Below, piece by piece: positions 52,657 through 62,914 of a DNA stretch of 64,000 nucleotides (its first letter is position 1; each line of letters starts with the position of its first letter). The position numbers and the translations under genes were made by a program. Under the pieces are notes generated by a model. It had not been told where the DNA came from and searched no databases. It was given only the letters and a program-made list of their open reading frames with translations. The stretch is from an uncultured Eubacterium sp. (GTDB lineage: Bacteria > Bacillota > Clostridia > Lachnospirales > Lachnospiraceae). The stretch covers positions 10,049-74,048 of the forward strand of contig CAJTZF010000014.1 in assembly GCA_910584245.1 (NCBI GenBank), in the 5' to 3' direction.

Positions 52657-53505
52657 CGGTTTTGCCATTTTCCGTTTGCTCTTTTTGAATAGAATATTTC
52701 CCTCGGCCAGAAAACGGTTAATCAGCGCGCCAAAGAACAGAATGTTCATGCATACGTACAGCCAGAGCATGAACAGTACGATATAAGTCAGGCTTCCGTA
52801 GATAGAAGAGAAGTTCGTAAAATAGTCGATGTAGATAGAAAACAAATAGCTGAATAGTATCCAAAGAACAGAGGTAAACATAGCTCCCGGAATTTCTTCC
52901 TTCACGTTTGGTTTCCGGTCGGGAATAAACATGTATAAAAGAAGAAAGAACAGGAAAAAAATCGTAAACCCGAGAAAGGAACGAAGTGAAAAAATTCCGA
53001 TAAATAGCGGCGTTTCAATGGAAAAGAAGGAGTCGATTGCCAAAAGAATCCGGTTTCCGTATAAAAGCACAATAAGGGAGACGAGCAGGATGCCGGTGAA
53101 GGCAAGTGTATATAGCAGTGAGGAGAGGCGGTTTACAAGCCAGTTCCGGCGGTTTTTCACATTATATATTTTGTCCAGTCCGTATGTGATGCCCATAAAA
53201 CCCTTTGAGCCGGACCAAAGGGTTGTGATGACAGTAATTGATAGGATAGTTCCGGAGGATTGGTGGTAGGCCTCGTTGATCCAGGTAGTTAAAATTTGGC
53301 TGATGCTACTGGGAACGACCGCGTCGAGCAGCCGGATCAGACTATCCTCTGTCAGCGGCGTGTACTTGAGCAGTGTGAAAAAGAACATGACAAACGGAAA
53401 AAAAGAAACCATAACGAAAAACACCACATGTGCCGCGTGCACAGATAAGGTGTTTTCGCTAAATTTATTCATAAACCATTTCAATACAAATTGTAAATGC
53501 TTCAA
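52651..53505 (-). CDS. YihY/BrkB-family membrane protein
   Basis: 284 residues with six predicted membrane helices, beginning with FMNKFSENTLSVHAAHVVFF, of the YihY/virulence-factor BrkB family (not RNase BN). GSKGFMGITYGLDKIYNV and FLAEGNILF are typical. Function is not settled for the family. It converges on the SpoIID-like gene with a 6-base overlap of 3' ends. Confidence 0.9.
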   Translation of the reverse strand: MKHLQFVLKWFMNKFSENTLSVHAAHVVFFVMVSFFPFVMFFFTLLKYTPLTEDSLIRLLDAVVPSSISQILTTWINEAYHQSSGTILSITVITTLWSGSKGFMGITYGLDKIYNVKNRRNWLVNRLSSLLYTLAFTGILLVSLIVLLYGNRILLAIDSFFSIETPLFIGIFSLRSFLGFTIFFLFFLLLYMFIPDRKPNVKEEIPGAMFTSVLWILFSYLFSIYIDYFTNFSSIYGSLTYIVLFMLWLYVCMNILFFGALINRFLAEGNILFKKSKRKMAKPL

Positions 53506-53608
53506 ATGTCCTTCCTCTCATTTTCCTAGAATCAGCGAAAGCCTTTCATCGCTATAGTCTAGTATATGTTTCTTAGATGAAAAAATCAAGGAAAATACAT
53601 CTGCTTTC

Positions 53609-55864
53609 CTATTTTTTTATTTTGATCCGGACCGAGGCTTTTTTCCGGCTGCCATCGGTGGCTGTGGCCGTAATCCGTACGGTGTGTCCCCTTCCCTTTT
53701 TTTTCGCGGTTACGTAGCCGCGTTGTGTGACAGTCGCCCATTTTTTCTTAGAGGAAGTCCACTTCACTTTCTTTGACGACGCGCCAGAAGGGGTGACAAC
53801 GGCTCTCAGCCTCAGTTTCTTGCCCGCCTTCAGCGTCTTTTTGGACGCCTTGATCTTTATTTTTTTTACCTTTACCTTTGGTTTTTGTTTCTTTGTTTGA
53901 ACGGTGGCCTGGGGATTTGGCGGAGGATTTGTTGTATTGTTCTCTTCCGGGACGGGGACATACGTGTTCATTTTTTGCAGATCCAGGACACCGCCCGTCA
54001 CACATTTCCCAGTTATTCCTTGGGTTTGTCTAGTACATGCCAGAAGGCGGCCCTTCCGGTTTTTTACGCTGTCACCCGGATAGACCTGGCTGAGCAAGGC
54101 GGCGGCCCCAGTCACCATCGGCGCGGCCATTGAGGTGCCGCTTGTCGCCTCGTATTTTCCGAATAGGGAAGTATCGGGATTTGCACGTGATATTCCGATG
54201 TCATCTAAATAATAAACCATTGTGCCAGTCCGCTTGCTGTTTGGTTCCAGACCAATTACTTTGAAATAAACCGTTCCGTCCGGTGCGACATAGAAGCGGT
54301 TTGTCTCACTTCCCAGTTTGCCGCTCGATGCCCTCGTGACATGGTCCCATGAGAAAATTCCGTCGGAATCCGTTCCGCCAAAGAGCATGGAAACATAGTA
54401 GACAGCCTCGGGGTCGAGCTGTTCGTCTGTCACGTCCATATAGAGATAGGCGGTCTGCTGGCGGATGTTTGGCGCGTTTAAATCAATGGTCCATTTGAGG
54501 CAGCCGGAGCTGGCGTTTGACCGATAGTCGATATCGGGCTCGTATGCCGTTTCCGCCGGTATGACCGGCTGCATCCCAACTTCCCGGTCCGTGTAAAGTC
54601 CGGCCGTTTCCCCACTGTCGTCAAACCGGAGCAGCGAAGAGGTTAGCTGCGTTTCCATCTCAGCCTGGTAAACGCCCGGAAAATATATTTCCTCGGGATA
54701 GGTGGACAAAATATTTTCACCCGGCGCAAACAGGTCTACGTCTGACGCCCCGTAATCGGAAAAGGAAGAAGGCATGTCGTTTACATCGGAAGAGCCGGTT
54801 ATGACCATATAGTTTCGATTTTCTGCATAAGAACCGGTGTAGAGGTCATACGGACAGGTGGCTTTGACGCCGGGGCGGTGGTTGATCCCCTCATTTCCCG
54901 AGGCGAATATAAATAGAGTACCGCCCTGTCCGATCTGTTTTACGAGAGAGGGCATGGCGTAGCTGGAGTTTCCGCCTCCCCAGGAACAGTTGACGGCAGT
55001 GATATTGACGCCGGCGGCCTTTGCCTGGATAATGTAATTCAATGCTTTGATAATAATGGAATTACTTGTCGAGCGCTCCTCGTCAAAGATTTTCAGCGAC
55101 ATGAGCCTGGCGTCCGAAATGCCCGTGATCCCTTTTCCGTTGCCGGATACAGCGGCGATCGTCCCGGCACAGTGGGTGCCGTGCCCGTTTGTGTCCCGGC
55201 AGTCAGCCGTGTCGTCTGTAAAATTGTAACCGTACATTCCTGGCAGGAGAGCCGTGTTTGGATTGACCCACATGTGGTCGGCCAGATCCTCGTGGGTGTG
55301 GTCAATACCCGTGTCCATTACGGCGATTACCGGGGTGTTCTTTTTTTCTATTGATTTCGTGGAGGCAAAAGAAATGCCCGCGCTTTGACCGGAGAAGCTG
55401 CCCCCGCCGTCCAGGTGCCACTGTTCGTGTGCGAGCGGGTCGCCGGTATTGTCGTTCAGATATTGTTTATAATCCGGTTCCACAGCTATGACATAGGCTT
55501 TGTCATCCAGTTTATTGATTAGCTCTCTTGTGGAGTAGGTGTTAGAAGATACTTCTGAGATATACAATGTTTTGTCGGACAGAAACCCGCGCTGTCCTCC
55601 GGTTTGTGCGAGGGCGCCGGCGCTGCCGAAATCATAGCATTCCTCAATTGTAATGCCGGAGTCAAACGAAGCCGTTCCCTCTTTTGTGAGAGAAGTTTTT
55701 TTGGGCGATACGACGGTGACGATCGCCGTTCCTTCTATGTATTCGCCGTCTGTATACATTTTTGGTTGCGGGGAAGATTCCCCGGCTTCAGCCCGGACTG
55801 GTTTCCCCAGGCCAGAGCAAATCAATACGGACGCAAGCAGGATCGAAAATAGTCTTTTCTTCAT
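53609..55864 (-). CDS. Secreted subtilisin-like protease (S8) with C-terminal Ig-like domain
   Basis: 751 residues: signal peptide (1-25), an inhibitor-like propeptide region (about 35-135), the S8 catalytic domain with Asp184 (VIAVMDTGIDH), His228 (NGHGTHCAG) and Ser about 575 (TSGTSMAAPMVTGA), an insert of about 150 residues between the His and Ser blocks, then a Pro/Asn linker and a lysine-rich bacterial Ig-like domain (about 660-751). The Ig-like domain resembles that of the SGNH hydrolase at 5028-6656 and probably holds the enzyme at the cell surface. GGAGG precedes the start. Confidence 0.9.
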   Translation of the reverse strand: MKKRLFSILLASVLICSGLGKPVRAEAGESSPQPKMYTDGEYIEGTAIVTVVSPKKTSLTKEGTASFDSGITIEECYDFGSAGALAQTGGQRGFLSDKTLYISEVSSNTYSTRELINKLDDKAYVIAVEPDYKQYLNDNTGDPLAHEQWHLDGGGSFSGQSAGISFASTKSIEKKNTPVIAVMDTGIDHTHEDLADHMWVNPNTALLPGMYGYNFTDDTADCRDTNGHGTHCAGTIAAVSGNGKGITGISDARLMSLKIFDEERSTSNSIIIKALNYIIQAKAAGVNITAVNCSWGGGNSSYAMPSLVKQIGQGGTLFIFASGNEGINHRPGVKATCPYDLYTGSYAENRNYMVITGSSDVNDMPSSFSDYGASDVDLFAPGENILSTYPEEIYFPGVYQAEMETQLTSSLLRFDDSGETAGLYTDREVGMQPVIPAETAYEPDIDYRSNASSGCLKWTIDLNAPNIRQQTAYLYMDVTDEQLDPEAVYYVSMLFGGTDSDGIFSWDHVTRASSGKLGSETNRFYVAPDGTVYFKVIGLEPNSKRTGTMVYYLDDIGISRANPDTSLFGKYEATSGTSMAAPMVTGAAALLSQVYPGDSVKNRKGRLLACTRQTQGITGKCVTGGVLDLQKMNTYVPVPEENNTTNPPPNPQATVQTKKQKPKVKVKKIKIKASKKTLKAGKKLRLRAVVTPSGASSKKVKWTSSKKKWATVTQRGYVTAKKKGRGHTVRITATATDGSRKKASVRIKIKK

Positions 55865-55987
55865 CGGATACCTCCAGGAAAATTATGGATTCGCAGAAAA
55901 AAACAAAAAATTATTGTATTATCCGCTTATAACTGTTATTATTATAATAATTAAGTGTGTCGAAAAAGTGAAAGGAGAGAAAAAACG

Positions 55988-57067
55988 ATGCTTTTTGTAA
56001 AAGTAGATGATTTGAAACCGGGGATGCGGCTTGGGAAACCCATTTACAATAAAAATGGGGTGTTATTATACGACCGCGATACCAGGCTGACGATGCAGGT
56101 GATTTATGGGATCCGAAATTTTGGCCTGATGGGGTTATACATACTGGAACCCGCTGAACCCGTACCACCTATGTCCGAAGAGGACATCAATTTCGAACGC
56201 TTTCAGACGATGGCTGTATTTAGTATCCGGGAGGACCTGGATTTGATTGTTGCCGGGAAAAAGGATAAGGGATTGGACTGGCTTTGCAGCCTGATTTTAA
56301 AAAATTACGCGAATATCCCACATAAAATAAATTTTGTACAGAGCCTTCGGAGCAACGAGGACTTTGTGTATAAGCACAGTATTAACGTAGCTCTGCTGGC
56401 GGCGATTATCGCCGGGAAGATGAGTATGCCCCAAGGCAGGACCAATACGATCGTCAAGGCGGCGCTGCTCCACGATTGCGGCGGCGTGAAGATAAACCGC
56501 GCCGGGGATATGGACGAGGACGAGACGATGCGGGATGCGGTCCGCGTAAATACAAGAGAAATTTTGAAAAATGACAAGGAGCTGGACGAGAGCATTTTGC
56601 GCGCAATCGAGCATATGCAGACGTTGGAAATGGACAATGCCTCAAAGGATGCGGTAGAAGCGGCGCGCGCAAATTCACGGGCGACGATACTCCATGTGGC
56701 GAATGCCTATGACCAGATGACGGCGATGAAATCCTATGAGGAGCCGACCAGCGAGGTGAAGGCGCTCCGGGTTCTTCTGGATAATCCGGATAAATATGAC
56801 CCGGTAGCCGTGCAGGCGCTCATTAACGGTATCAATGTGCTCAATCCAGGCGTATGCGTAGAGCTTACGAACCATGTAAAGGGCGTGGTTATTATAGAAA
56901 ATGAGACGGATATATTTAAGCCCTGGGTACTCAGCTTCCGGGATAACCAGCTTCATGATCTTTCCAATAGCAGTGAAGGTGATTTGCAGCTTATAGATAT
57001 TATGAAGACGATGGATAACAGAATTAAGCTCGACCCGGATATTTTAAAGGAGTATTCGGCGGTATAA
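55988..57067 (+). CDS. HD-GYP-like domain protein with variant active site
   Basis: 359 residues. An N-terminal DUF3391-like region (LKPGMRLGKPIYNKNG) precedes an HD domain: YKHSINVALLAAIIAG and AALLHDCGGVKI. In HD-GYP phosphodiesterases of cyclic di-GMP the second motif is LHDIGK; here the Gly-Lys is Gly-Gly, and the GYP loop is not clear. It may have weak or altered activity or act as a c-di-GMP sensor. ATG 55988 follows GAAAGGAGAG. Confidence 0.8.
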   Translation: MLFVKVDDLKPGMRLGKPIYNKNGVLLYDRDTRLTMQVIYGIRNFGLMGLYILEPAEPVPPMSEEDINFERFQTMAVFSIREDLDLIVAGKKDKGLDWLCSLILKNYANIPHKINFVQSLRSNEDFVYKHSINVALLAAIIAGKMSMPQGRTNTIVKAALLHDCGGVKINRAGDMDEDETMRDAVRVNTREILKNDKELDESILRAIEHMQTLEMDNASKDAVEAARANSRATILHVANAYDQMTAMKSYEEPTSEVKALRVLLDNPDKYDPVAVQALINGINVLNPGVCVELTNHVKGVVIIENETDIFKPWVLSFRDNQLHDLSNSSEGDLQLIDIMKTMDNRIKLDPDILKEYSAV

Positions 57068-57074
57068 GCGGTGC

Positions 57075-57121
57075 ATGGCTTGGTGTTTTGCAGGAGTATA
57101 GTCTCTGCTCCGCTAAGCCAT
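57075..57121 (+). promoter_or_regulatory. Hairpin in the gap before ileS
   Basis: ATGGCTT (57075-57081) pairs with AAGCCAT (57115-57121), enclosing GGAG/CTCC. It could be a weak terminator of the HD-GYP gene or a short leader element. It has no T-box features (no AGGGTGG-type antiterminator). Confidence 0.3.
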
Positions 57122-57188
57122 TTACAGCGTATTCACCGGTGATGGAAATAAGGCAAAAGTGAGTTCATTTTGCAGAAATGAGGGAATT

Positions 57189-60100
57189 ATGTACGAGAAA
57201 GTATCAAAGGATCTGAATTTTGTAGACAGGGAAAAAGAGGTTGAAAAGTTTTGGAGAGACCAGGACATATTCCGCAAAAGCATTGAGCAGCGCAGCGGAT
57301 GTCCCACCTATATGTTTTATGACGGTCCGCCGACGGCGAACGGGAAACCGCATATCGGGCATGTGCTGACGAGGGTTATCAAGGATATGATTCCGAGATA
57401 CCGTACAATGAAAGGGTATCAGGTACCGAGGAAGGCGGGGTGGGATACCCACGGTCTTCCCGTTGAGCTTGAAGTCGAAAAGCTTCTTGGCCTCGATGGA
57501 AAAGAGCAGATCGAGGAATATGGGCTGGATCCTTTTATCACCAAGTGTAAAGAGTCCGTCTGGCAGTACAAAGGCATGTGGGAGGATTTTTCCGGGGCTG
57601 TGGGATTCTGGGCAGACATGGAAGATCCTTATGTGACGTACAGCGATGAGTTTATTGAGTCCGAATGGTGGGCATTGAAGGAAATATGGGATAAGAAGTT
57701 ATTGTATAAAGGGTTTAAGATCGTTCCCTATTGTCCAAGATGCGGTACGCCGCTCTCATCGCACGAGGTTGCCCAGGGGTACAAGGCTGTCAAGGAGCGT
57801 TCCGCGGTTGTCCGCTTCCGCGTAGTAGGCGAGGATGCGTACTTCCTTGCGTGGACGACCACGCCGTGGACATTGCCAAGCAATGTGGCGCTGTGCGTGA
57901 ATCCTGACGAGACGTACTGTAAGGTGAAGGCAAAAGACGGATATACGTATTATATGGCGGAAGCTCTTTTAGACAAAGTGCTCGGCAAGCTTGCGGACGG
58001 AGAAGAGAAGGCCTATGAGGTGCTGGAATCATTTCCGGGAACGGACCTGGAGAGAAAAGAGTATGAGCCGCTGTTTAACTATGCCTCCGATATTTGTGAA
58101 AAACAGCACAAAAAGGGATTTTATGTGACCTGTGACGGCTATGTAACAATGACAGATGGTACCGGCATTGTTCATATTGCGCCGGCGTTTGGTGAGGACG
58201 ACGCCCAGGTAGGGCGCAAGTATGAGCTTCCCTTTGTACAGCTTGTCAACAGCAAGGGCGAGATGACGGAGGAAACGGATTATGCAGGTATGTTTGTAAA
58301 AGACGCGGACATGCCGATATTAAAAGATTTAGAGAGTAAGGGACTGCTGTTTGACGCCCCCAAATTTGAACATGATTATCCATTCTGCTGGCGGTGCGAT
58401 ACGCCACTGATTTACTATGCGAGAGAGTCCTGGTTCATACAGATGACGAAAGTGAAAGAAGACTTGATCCGCAACAACAATACGATCCACTGGATCCCGG
58501 AGAACATCGGAAAGGGCCGTTTTGGCGACTGGCTGGAGAATATCCAGGACTGGGGGGTATCCAGAAACCGCTATTGGGGGACGCCGCTGAATATATGGGA
58601 GTGCTCCTGCGGGCATATGGAGAGTATTGGAAGCCGGAAAGAGCTGGCGGAAAAGAGCGGGGATAAGGCGGCGGAGACGGTCGAACTGCACCGCCCATAC
58701 ATTGATGCCATCACGATAAAATGTCCGCACTGCGGCGAGGAGATGCACCGCGTGCCGGAGGTAATCGACTGCTGGTTCGATTCGGGAGCGATGCCGTTTG
58801 CACAGCATCATTATCCATTTGAAAATAAAGAGCTGTTTGAGAAGCAGTTCCCGGCGCAGTTTATTTCGGAGGCTGTCGACCAGACAAGGGGATGGTTTTA
58901 TTCCCTCCTGGCGGAATCGACGCTGCTGTTTAATAAGGCGCCATATGAAAATGTAATTGTTCTCGGCCATGTTCAAGACGAAAATGGACAGAAGATGTCG
59001 AAGAGCAAAGGGAATGCGGTGGATCCGATGGAAGCGCTTTCCCAATACGGGGCGGACGCTATCCGCTGGTATTTTTATGTAAATTCTGCGCCGTGGCTGC
59101 CAAACCGTTTTCACGCGAAGGCGGTGATCGAGGGGCAGCGTAAGTTTATGGGGACGTTGTGGAACACGTATGCGTTTTTTGTGCTGTATGCGAATATAGA
59201 TCATTTTGATGCGACACAATATGAGTTAGAGTATGAGACGCTTTCCGTCATGGATAAGTGGCTGCTCAGCAAGCTGAACACTGTAGTTGGTGAGGTGGAC
59301 GGGCATCTCGGGAATTACCGTATCCCTGAGGCGGCCAGGGCGCTGCAGGATTTTGTGGATGATATGAGTAACTGGTACGTGCGCCGCTGCCGCGAGCGTT
59401 TCTGGGCAAAGGGGATGGAACAGGATAAAATTAATGCCTATATGACATTATACACGGCCCTTGTGACGGTGTCTAAGGCAGCAGCCCCGATGATCCCGTT
59501 TATGACAGAGAGTATTTACCAGAATTTAGTATGCCAGCTCGATGCAGACGCGCCAGAGAGCATCCACCTTTGTGATTTCCCAGAGGTGAAAAAAGAGTAC
59601 ATTGACCGGGAGCTTGAAGGCCAGATGGACGAACTTCTTCAGATCGTTGTGCTCGGCCGCGCGTGCCGCAACGAGGCGAACATCAAAAACCGCCAGCCGG
59701 TCGGGAAGATGTATATTAAGGCGGATAAGGAACCGCTGGCACAAATTTATACAGAGATCATTGCCGATGAGCTGAATGTGAAAGAAGTGCTTTTTGCGGA
59801 GGATGTGAGGGCATTTACGACGTATTCCTTCAAGCCGCAGCTTCGCACGCTCGGAAAGAGATTTGGAAGCAGAATCCATGCGCTGAAGGAAGTACTAGCC
59901 GGCCTGGATGGCAATGCTGCGATGGATGAGCTGAATGAAAAAGGTGAAATCACGGTGTCTGTGGATGGAACGGAAGAGGTTCTTGCCAAGGACGACCTGC
60001 TGGTTGAGGCAGCCCAGATGGAGGGGTACGTTTCGCAGGAGGACCGGGGAATCACGGTTGTACTTGACACCAATCTCACAAAGGAGCTTATTGAGGAAGG

Positions 60101-60356
60101 TTTTGTGCGCGAGATTATAAGCAAGATCCAGACGATGAGGAAAGATTCCGGATTCGAGGTTACGGATTGTATTCAGGTTTATGAGGTTGGCAGTGATAAG
60201 CTGACGGATATTATTATAAGAAATGCAGAGCAAATCAAGTCGGAGGTACTCGCGGACCGGATTATCATCGGCGGTATGCAGGGACATACGGCAGAATGGA
60301 ATATCAACGGCGAGGAAGTGACCTTTGGGCTGGCAATGTCCAAACGGACTTATTAA
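57189..60356 (+). CDS. ileS: Isoleucyl-tRNA synthetase, type 2 (eukaryotic-like)
   Basis: Charges tRNA-Ile. 1055 residues with the HIGH variant KPHIGHVLTR (about residue 56), KMSKSKGNAVDPM (about 601), an editing domain with TTTPWTLPSN, and Cys pairs CPRCGTPL, CWRCDTPL and CPHCGEEM. The layout and length match the type 2 (eukaryotic-like) IleS that is naturally less sensitive to mupirocin. ATG 57189 with GAGGGAATT is preferred over an in-frame GTG at 57159. No T-box leader precedes it. Confidence 0.93.
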   Translation: MYEKVSKDLNFVDREKEVEKFWRDQDIFRKSIEQRSGCPTYMFYDGPPTANGKPHIGHVLTRVIKDMIPRYRTMKGYQVPRKAGWDTHGLPVELEVEKLLGLDGKEQIEEYGLDPFITKCKESVWQYKGMWEDFSGAVGFWADMEDPYVTYSDEFIESEWWALKEIWDKKLLYKGFKIVPYCPRCGTPLSSHEVAQGYKAVKERSAVVRFRVVGEDAYFLAWTTTPWTLPSNVALCVNPDETYCKVKAKDGYTYYMAEALLDKVLGKLADGEEKAYEVLESFPGTDLERKEYEPLFNYASDICEKQHKKGFYVTCDGYVTMTDGTGIVHIAPAFGEDDAQVGRKYELPFVQLVNSKGEMTEETDYAGMFVKDADMPILKDLESKGLLFDAPKFEHDYPFCWRCDTPLIYYARESWFIQMTKVKEDLIRNNNTIHWIPENIGKGRFGDWLENIQDWGVSRNRYWGTPLNIWECSCGHMESIGSRKELAEKSGDKAAETVELHRPYIDAITIKCPHCGEEMHRVPEVIDCWFDSGAMPFAQHHYPFENKELFEKQFPAQFISEAVDQTRGWFYSLLAESTLLFNKAPYENVIVLGHVQDENGQKMSKSKGNAVDPMEALSQYGADAIRWYFYVNSAPWLPNRFHAKAVIEGQRKFMGTLWNTYAFFVLYANIDHFDATQYELEYETLSVMDKWLLSKLNTVVGEVDGHLGNYRIPEAARALQDFVDDMSNWYVRRCRERFWAKGMEQDKINAYMTLYTALVTVSKAAAPMIPFMTESIYQNLVCQLDADAPESIHLCDFPEVKKEYIDRELEGQMDELLQIVVLGRACRNEANIKNRQPVGKMYIKADKEPLAQIYTEIIADELNVKEVLFAEDVRAFTTYSFKPQLRTLGKRFGSRIHALKEVLAGLDGNAAMDELNEKGEITVSVDGTEEVLAKDDLLVEAAQMEGYVSQEDRGITVVLDTNLTKELIEEGFVREIISKIQTMRKDSGFEVTDCIQVYEVGSDKLTDIIIRNAEQIKSEVLADRIIIGGMQGHTAEWNINGEEVTFGLAMSKRTY

Positions 60357-60400
60357 TATGGGATAGATTATGCAATGCGGTAGGAAAGAGAGGAAAGAAA

Positions 60401-62857
60401 ATGAATTATTTGACCGAAAACAAGAAACTTCAGTTTAAGCAGGATATTGAGAACTATATGAAATTGTTGTTCCGCAGACCAGTAGATAAGGCGACAAACC
60501 AGCAGCTTTTTCAGGCGGTGGCCTATGCGGTGAAGGACATTGTAGTGGATGATTGGATGGAAACACACCGGCAATACGAGGAGAAGGATGTTAAAACGGT
60601 TTATTATCTTTCTATGGAGTTTCTTATGGGCCGTGCATTAGGAAATATGGTTATCAATCTCAAGCAGGATAAAATTGTCCGGGAGGTGCTGGAAGAGCTT
60701 GGCGTGGACTTGGATGTCATTGAGGACCAGGAGCCGGATGCGGCGCTCGGAAACGGTGGTCTGGGAAGACTGGCAGCCTGTTTTCTGGAGTCTTTGTCGA
60801 CGCTCGGTTATCCGGCGTACGGATGTGGTATCCGTTATAAATACGGCATGTTTATGCAGAAAATTGAAAATGGGTTTCAGGTAGAGGCTCCCGACGACTG
60901 GCTGGAGCATGGCAATCCATTTGAGATGAAACGCCCGGAATATTCGATGGAAGTAAAATTTGGAGGTTATGTGGCAGTCCGCAAAGATGAGAACGGCCGG
61001 GATTCTTATGTGCAGGAGGATTATCAGAGTGTAAAGGCCGTTCCGTACGATATTCCCGTTGTCGGATATGGCAACCGCATCGTCAATACACTTCGGATAT
61101 GGGATGCCGAGGCGATAGATACGTTTAATCTCGACTCTTTTGATAAGGGAGACTACCAGAAGGCAGTTGAGCAGCAAAATCTCGCCCGTACGATCTGTGA
61201 AGTGCTTTATCCGAATGACAATCACATTGCGGGCAAGGAGCTTCGTCTGAAACAGCAGTATTTCTTTGTTTCTGCGAGTGTTCAGCGCGCGGTTGCAAAA
61301 TATATGGAAAAGCATGAGGATATCCACGGCCTCCCGGAGAAGGTATGTTTCCAGCTGAATGACACGCATCCGACGGTTACCGTGCCAGAGCTTATGAGAA
61401 TTCTTTTGGATGAGTATCATTTAGAGTGGGAAGACGCGTGGGATATCACATCGAGGACTTGCGCGTATACAAACCATACGATTATGTCCGAGGCACTCGA
61501 GAAGTGGCCGATTGATCTCTTTTCAAGACTTCTTCCGAGAATATACCAGATTACGGAAGAGATCAACCGCCGTTTCCAGAATGCGATTGCCGAGCAGTAT
61601 CCGGGCAACTTTGACAAGGTGAAGAAGATGGCCATCATTTATGACGGCCAGGTGAAAATGGCCCATCTCGCCATTGCTGCCGGATTTTCGGTTAATGGTG
61701 TGGCCCGGCTTCACACAGATATTCTTAAAAACCAGGAATTGAAAGATTTCTATGAGATGATGCCGGAGAAGTTCAATAATAAGACAAATGGTATTACACA
61801 GAGACGTTTCCTGCTTCATGGAAATCCGCTTCTTGCCAACTGGGTGACGAACAAGATTGGCCAGGGATGGATCACCGATCTGAGCCAGATCGGCCGGCTG
61901 ACGCCATATGTAGACGACAAGGCGGCCCAGAAGGAGTTTATGGATATTAAGTACAAGAATAAGGTGCGGCTTGCAAAATATATCAAAGAGCACAATGGGG
62001 TGGAGGTGGATCCAAATTCCATTTTCGATGTCCAGGTGAAGAGGCTTCATGAGTACAAACGTCAGCTTCTCAATATTTTGCATGTGATGTATCTGTATAA
62101 CCAGTTAAAAGAAAATCCGGATATGGATATGGTTCCGCGTACGTTTATATTTGGCGCGAAGGCATCTGCCGGTTACCGCCGTGCGAAAGCAATTATTAAG
62201 CTGGTCAACAGTGTGGCGGAGGTAGTGAACCAGGATACATCCATCCACGGAAAAATCAAGGTCGTATTTATTGAGAATTACCGCGTGAGCAATGCAGAGC
62301 TTATTTTTGCAGCGGCGGATGTATCGGAGCAGATTTCTACAGCTAGTAAAGAGGCATCCGGTACCGGAAATATGAAGTTTATGTTGAACGGCGCTCCGAC
62401 GCTTGGCACGATGGATGGCGCCAACGTGGAAATTGTCGAAGAAGTCGGAGAAGAAAATGCATTTATTTTCGGACTTTCCTCCCAGGAGGTTATTGATTTT
62501 GAAAATAATGGGCAGTATAAGCCGAGACAGATATACGAGAGTGATGCGGACATTAAGAAGGTCGTGGACCAGCTTATTGACGGAACATATTCCGGTGGGG
62601 ATCCCGAGTTGTTCCGTGAGCTCTATTCATCTCTTCTCGATTCCAATGGATATGAACGCGCAGACCAGTATTTCATACTGAAAGATTTCCGTTCGTATGC
62701 AGAGGCGCATAAGGCAGTAGACGCAGCATACCGTGACAAGGAGTCATGGGCAAGGATGGCGGTGCTCAATGTGGCGAAATCCGGTAAGTTCTCATCTGAC
62801 CGTACGATTGAAGAATATGCGAAAGAGATCTGGAAGCTGGAAAAGGTGACGCTTTGA
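60401..62857 (+). CDS. glgP: Glycogen/alpha-glucan phosphorylase
   Basis: Releases glucose-1-phosphate from alpha-1,4-glucans. 818 residues of glycosyltransferase family 35; VYYLSMEFLMGRALGN, NGGLGRLAACF, QLNDTHPTVTVPELMR and the PLP-site segment SGTGNMKFMLNGAPTLGTMD are diagnostic. ATG 60401 follows AGAGAGGAAAG; longer frames from 60296 would overlap ileS. It ends before a strong terminator. Confidence 0.96.
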   Translation: MNYLTENKKLQFKQDIENYMKLLFRRPVDKATNQQLFQAVAYAVKDIVVDDWMETHRQYEEKDVKTVYYLSMEFLMGRALGNMVINLKQDKIVREVLEELGVDLDVIEDQEPDAALGNGGLGRLAACFLESLSTLGYPAYGCGIRYKYGMFMQKIENGFQVEAPDDWLEHGNPFEMKRPEYSMEVKFGGYVAVRKDENGRDSYVQEDYQSVKAVPYDIPVVGYGNRIVNTLRIWDAEAIDTFNLDSFDKGDYQKAVEQQNLARTICEVLYPNDNHIAGKELRLKQQYFFVSASVQRAVAKYMEKHEDIHGLPEKVCFQLNDTHPTVTVPELMRILLDEYHLEWEDAWDITSRTCAYTNHTIMSEALEKWPIDLFSRLLPRIYQITEEINRRFQNAIAEQYPGNFDKVKKMAIIYDGQVKMAHLAIAAGFSVNGVARLHTDILKNQELKDFYEMMPEKFNNKTNGITQRRFLLHGNPLLANWVTNKIGQGWITDLSQIGRLTPYVDDKAAQKEFMDIKYKNKVRLAKYIKEHNGVEVDPNSIFDVQVKRLHEYKRQLLNILHVMYLYNQLKENPDMDMVPRTFIFGAKASAGYRRAKAIIKLVNSVAEVVNQDTSIHGKIKVVFIENYRVSNAELIFAAADVSEQISTASKEASGTGNMKFMLNGAPTLGTMDGANVEIVEEVGEENAFIFGLSSQEVIDFENNGQYKPRQIYESDADIKKVVDQLIDGTYSGGDPELFRELYSSLLDSNGYERADQYFILKDFRSYAEAHKAVDAAYRDKESWARMAVLNVAKSGKFSSDRTIEEYAKEIWKLEKVTL

Positions 62858-62914
62858 TAAAAGTCCCCTGTGGGTTGCATTTTGATCTTATAGTAAAGAA
62901 AAATATAAAATATG

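Noticed and set aside
57068..57188. T-box riboswitch before ileS
   Set aside because: The gap is only 121 bases and has no AGGGTGG-type antiterminator sequence, no T-box specifier stem and no terminator with a T-run.
58329..59219. 296-codon open frame antisense to ileS
   Set aside because: It mirrors the coding strand of a clear ileS, has no recognisable domain or ribosome binding site, and is a by-product of the codon bias.
60638..61420. 260-codon open frame antisense to glgP
   Set aside because: Shadow of the glgP reading frame; no domain and no ribosome binding site.
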